NCBI GenBank assembly: GCA_947178655.1
Contig: CAMWZB010000034.1
Span: 1-8,344, forward strand
Reading direction: 5' to 3'
DNA length: 8,344 nt
DNA from: an uncultured Porphyromonadaceae bacterium
GTDB taxonomy: Bacteria; Bacteroidota; Bacteroidia; Bacteroidales; Muribaculaceae
The position numbers were made by a program, and so were the translations under genes. The notes beneath the pieces were generated by a model. The model ran no database searches, had not been told where the DNA came from, and was given only the letters and a program-made list of their open reading frames with translations. Of the stretch, positions 6,341 to 8,344 are shown in pieces; within the stretch, counting starts at the first letter, position 1, and every line of letters begins with the position of its first letter.

Positions 6341-6376
6341 CAGCGCCTGCTTTCCGGTGATGGATTGCAGGCGCTG
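6341..6376. terminator. Hairpin between convergent genes
   Basis: CAGCGCCTGC (6341-6350) pairs perfectly with GCAGGCGCTG (6367-6376) around a 16-base loop; the stem extends outward through G-U and C-G pairs to 6338/6379. AACGAC (6325-6330) can also pair with GTCGTT (6378-6383) as an alternative outer stem. It begins 14 bases after the stop at 6326 and lies 6 bases from the stop of the convergent reductase gene at 6383, so it can end both transcripts. No clear T-run follows in either direction. Confidence 0.65.
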
Positions 6377-6382
6377 TGTCGT

Positions 6383-7336
6383 TCAGTCTATTATCGATTG
6401 TATCAGACTCAGTTCTTCGGGCGAGAATTGGGGCGAATCGATGCTCCGGAGATTGGCCGTCAGCTGGCGGACAGACGATGCTCCGATGATGACCGACGTC
6501 ACCCTCGGGTCCGTAAGAATCCAGGCCAGAGCCATCTGTGCGAGCGACTGGCCGCGCGAGGCTGCGATGTCGTTCAGGAGGCGTGCTTTCTCTATCTTCT
6601 CGTCGGTCACCTGCGAGAGCTGGAGGAATCCCGTGCTCTTGGCCGCGCGGCTGTCGGCCGGGATGCCGTGCAGATACTTGTCAGTCAGCAGACCCTGGGC
6701 GAGAGGCGAGAACACCGTGATACCGCTTCCGCTATCAGCCGCGAGGCCGAAATTGTCCTTGGCCGCCACGGTGTCGAACATCGAGTAGCGGTACTGGCTC
6801 ACGAGACAGGGTACCTTGGCCTCGGCGAGCAGCCGATAAGCCTGTTCCTGCTGTACAGGCGGATATTTCGAGATGCCGGCATAGAGAGCCTTGCCGCTGC
6901 GCACGATGTCGACAAGGGCCTGCATGGTCTCCTCGACGGGTGTCACGCCGTCGTAACGGTGGCTGTAGAACACATCGAAGTAGTCCAGCCCCGTTCTTCG
7001 CAGACTCGCATCACATGAGGCAATCAGATTCTTGCGCGACGAATTTCCGCCATATACACCGGGCCACATGTCGTGGCCGGCTTTGGACGATATGAACATC
7101 TCGTCGCGGTGTGCCGCAAGGTCATCCTTGAGCACCTTGCCGAAAGTGAGCTCGGCGCTTCCGGGCGAAGGACCGTAGTTGTTGGCCAGATCGAAGTGGC
7201 ACACACCGCTGTCGAATGCCGTCAGTAGCATCTCGCGGGCTTTCCCGAAGTCATCGACATCGCCGAAATTATGCCATAAGCCCAGCGAAATGACCGGCAG
7301 CTCTATTCCGCTGTTTCCACATCTTCTGTATTCCAT
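6383..7336 (-). CDS. gpr: YghZ-type aldo/keto reductase
   Basis: A 317-residue NADPH-dependent aldo/keto reductase, cytoplasmic, with a TIM-barrel fold. It closely resembles E. coli YghZ (Gpr, L-glyceraldehyde 3-phosphate reductase, AKR14): shared runs include LSLGLWHNFG-like, HFDLANNYGPxPGSAE, KAGxDMWPGxYG, FYSHR and TPLAQGLLT-like segments. The catalytic tetrad is Asp49, Tyr54, Lys85 and His126. The NADP-binding end has SPLAQGLL (210-217) and IIGAS (283-287). The family reduces aldehydes such as methylglyoxal and L-glyceraldehyde 3-phosphate and so takes part in carbonyl detoxification; the substrate here is inferred. It is about 14 residues shorter at the C-terminus and about as much at the N-terminus than E. 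coli YghZ, without loss of catalytic residues. It is transcribed alone, with a -7 box at 7391-7398 and a convergent hairpin at its end. Confidence 0.93.
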   Translation of the reverse strand: MEYRRCGNSGIELPVISLGLWHNFGDVDDFGKAREMLLTAFDSGVCHFDLANNYGPSPGSAELTFGKVLKDDLAAHRDEMFISSKAGHDMWPGVYGGNSSRKNLIASCDASLRRTGLDYFDVFYSHRYDGVTPVEETMQALVDIVRSGKALYAGISKYPPVQQEQAYRLLAEAKVPCLVSQYRYSMFDTVAAKDNFGLAADSGSGITVFSPLAQGLLTDKYLHGIPADSRAAKSTGFLQLSQVTDEKIEKARLLNDIAASRGQSLAQMALAWILTDPRVTSVIIGASSVRQLTANLRSIDSPQFSPEELSLIQSIID

Positions 7337-7390
7337 ATTTTAAAATTCTAATCGAAAAAACGGCAGCCGTGCTTGATTCAGCTGCGGATG

Positions 7391-7398
7391 CAAATATA
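7391..7398 (-). promoter_or_regulatory. -7 box of aldo/keto reductase promoter
   Basis: On the minus strand TATATTTG (7398-7391) matches TAnnTTTG, 55 bases upstream of the ATG at 7336. The expected -33 position (about 7418-7420) reads TCG next to a T-run rather than TTG, so only half of the promoter is clear. The T-run is the tail of the terminator of the preceding gene. Confidence 0.55.
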
Positions 7399-7420
7399 AT
7401 CAGAATATTCGAGATGCCGA

Positions 7421-7458
7421 AAAAAACGGACGACACCGCTCGAAAGCGATGCCGTCCG
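7421..7458 (-). terminator. Intrinsic terminator of the efflux channel gene
   Basis: CGGACG (7427-7432) pairs with CGTCCG (7453-7458). Inside, CA/TG (7434-7435 with 7450-7451) and CGCT/AGCG (7437-7440 with 7445-7448) close a CGAA loop, with two single mismatches. Read on the minus strand the stem is followed directly by six T (7426-7421). It lies 18 bases past the stop at 7477. Confidence 0.9.
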
Positions 7459-7476
7459 CGAAGGATTATGCAGAAC

Positions 7477-8344
7477 TCAGCGTCCGCCGCCGAGTGCCTG
7501 ATAGAGGTTGATGACCGAGCGGGCGCGGGCCAGTTCGGTAGTAATCTGGCTGATTTGTGCCTGAAGGAGGCTCTGCTGGGCCGTGAGCACTTCCAGGTAG
7601 TTCGTCGAGCCGGTCGAGTAGAGCATCAGGTCCTTGGTGTACTCTACCGATTTCTCGAGGTTGTCAACCTGCTCGGCGAGGAGTGCCGACTTCTCTGCCG
7701 ACTTCTCGTAGACAGTCATGGCGTCATTTACTTCAGAGGCGGCCTTCAGAATGGCATATTCGAAGTTGTTCAGCTGCTGTTCCTGCGCCTTCTTGGAGGC
7801 CTCCAGACGTGCTATGTTCTGGCCGCGGGCGAAGAGAGGTGCCGTGAGCGAGCCTGCAAGCTGATAGAACCAGTCGCCCGGGTTTTTGATCATCGAGCCG
7901 AGAAGATTGGTGAATCCTCCGTTGAACGATATGGTCAGGCCGGGATAGAAGGCGGCGCGGGCCGATGCAGTGGTGTAGTATGCCGAGGCCAGGGCCTGCT
8001 CGGCTGCCTGTACGTCAGGTCGGGCTGACAGCTGGCTCATCGGTACGCCGGCGGCAAGGACGGGCGATATCTGCATGTTCACCTGGTCGGTCACGTCCCA
8101 TTCCTGCGGTGTGGTGTTGAGCAGCAGCGACATTGTGTTGTTCAGCTGGTCGAGAGATATCTCAAGGTCGGTGATCGAACCGAGGATGCCCAGATAGCTG
8201 GCCTGCGACTGTACTACTGCGGCTTCAGTCACGCCGCGGCCTGCGGTCTTGAGGTCCTTCATCGTCTGGACGGTCTCTTTCCACAGCACGGCTGTCGAGC
8301 GGGACAGGTTCAGCTGATTGCGGACGGCGGCGATGGAGTAGTAG
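7477..8344 (-). CDS. RND efflux outer-membrane channel (OprM/NodT type), partial
   Basis: The C-terminal 288 residues of a TolC-like outer-membrane factor; the N-terminus lies beyond the right edge. The frame stays open to the last base, so the GTG at 8287-8289 is an internal Val codon, not a start. Such channels form trimers with a beta-barrel and a long periplasmic helical tunnel and join an RND pump and adaptor to expel drugs, bile salts or metals. Visible hallmarks are the helical coiled repeats, the family motif SARPDVQAAEQAL (about 8020) followed by ARAAFYPGLTISFNGGFT, a second helical half with many Gln, Ala and Leu, and the ending VINLYQALGGGR. The adaptor and pump genes are expected upstream, outside the window, and this gene ends the operon because the terminator at 7421-7458 follows. 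The N-terminal lipobox typical of the family cannot be seen. Confidence 0.93.
   Translation of the reverse strand, partial: YYSIAAVRNQLNLSRSTAVLWKETVQTMKDLKTAGRGVTEAAVVQSQASYLGILGSITDLEISLDQLNNTMSLLLNTTPQEWDVTDQVNMQISPVLAAGVPMSQLSARPDVQAAEQALASAYYTTASARAAFYPGLTISFNGGFTNLLGSMIKNPGDWFYQLAGSLTAPLFARGQNIARLEASKKAQEQQLNNFEYAILKAASEVNDAMTVYEKSAEKSALLAEQVDNLEKSVEYTKDLMLYSTGSTNYLEVLTAQQSLLQAQISQITTELARARSVINLYQALGGGR

Noticed and set aside
6365..7018. 217-codon plus-strand frame opposite the aldo/keto reductase
   Set aside because: The reductase on the minus strand has full catalytic motifs; the antisense product matches no family I know.
7369..8028. 219-codon plus-strand frame opposite the efflux channel
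   Set aside because: Antisense shadow that also runs through the terminator and promoter region.
8287..8289. GTG as start codon of the efflux channel gene
   Set aside because: The frame remains open to the window edge and the upstream residues (YYSIAAVRNQLNLSRSTA) continue the family pattern, so the codon is internal.

Overview
The window looks like chromosomal DNA of a Gram-negative Bacteroidales bacterium. The signs are -7 boxes of the Bacteroidetes TAnnTTTG type with a TTG 19-20 bases upstream, start codons without a clear Shine-Dalgarno, a lipoprotein with acidic residues just after the lipidated Cys, a C10 (streptopain-type) peptidase, and a secreted protein ending in a type IX secretion-like C-terminal domain. 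The GC-rich housekeeping genes (up to about 75% GC in sampled 60-base blocks) suggest a Muribaculaceae-like genome, but the family assignment is inference.

Layout. Bases 1-322 hold no gene I can support. Bases 323-2868 (minus) are a two-gene membrane operon: a five-TM LTA synthase/phosphoglycerol-transferase-type enzyme followed, after 5 bases, by a PAP2-family membrane phosphatase. A divergent promoter region (2869-3033) separates it from a plus-strand pair, an FtsE-type ABC ATPase and a small thioredoxin, which ends in a strong hairpin (4078-4118). Bases 4276-6326 (plus) are the accessory part: an AT-rich C10 cysteine peptidase lipoprotein with its own consensus promoter and a perfect 18-base palindrome at the -33 box, overlapped by ATGA with a secreted protein carrying a sorting-domain-like tail. 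A hairpin between convergent genes (6341-6376) follows. Bases 6383-7336 (minus) encode a YghZ-type aldo/keto reductase with its own -7 box. From 7477 to the window end (minus) lies the C-terminal part of an RND efflux outer-membrane channel, closed by a textbook intrinsic terminator (7421-7458).

How the genes fit together. The LTA synthase-like and PAP2 genes probably act on the same envelope lipid or lipid-linked phosphate substrates. The peptidase and its overlapping partner form a translationally coupled exported pair, with the second gene in the position where streptopain-type loci often carry an inhibitor; this one is not recognisably an inhibitor. This pair is the most interesting part of the window: it differs in base composition from its neighbours and is bracketed by two hairpins that share a 12-of-13-base motif. 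The other genes look like ordinary core or common functions.
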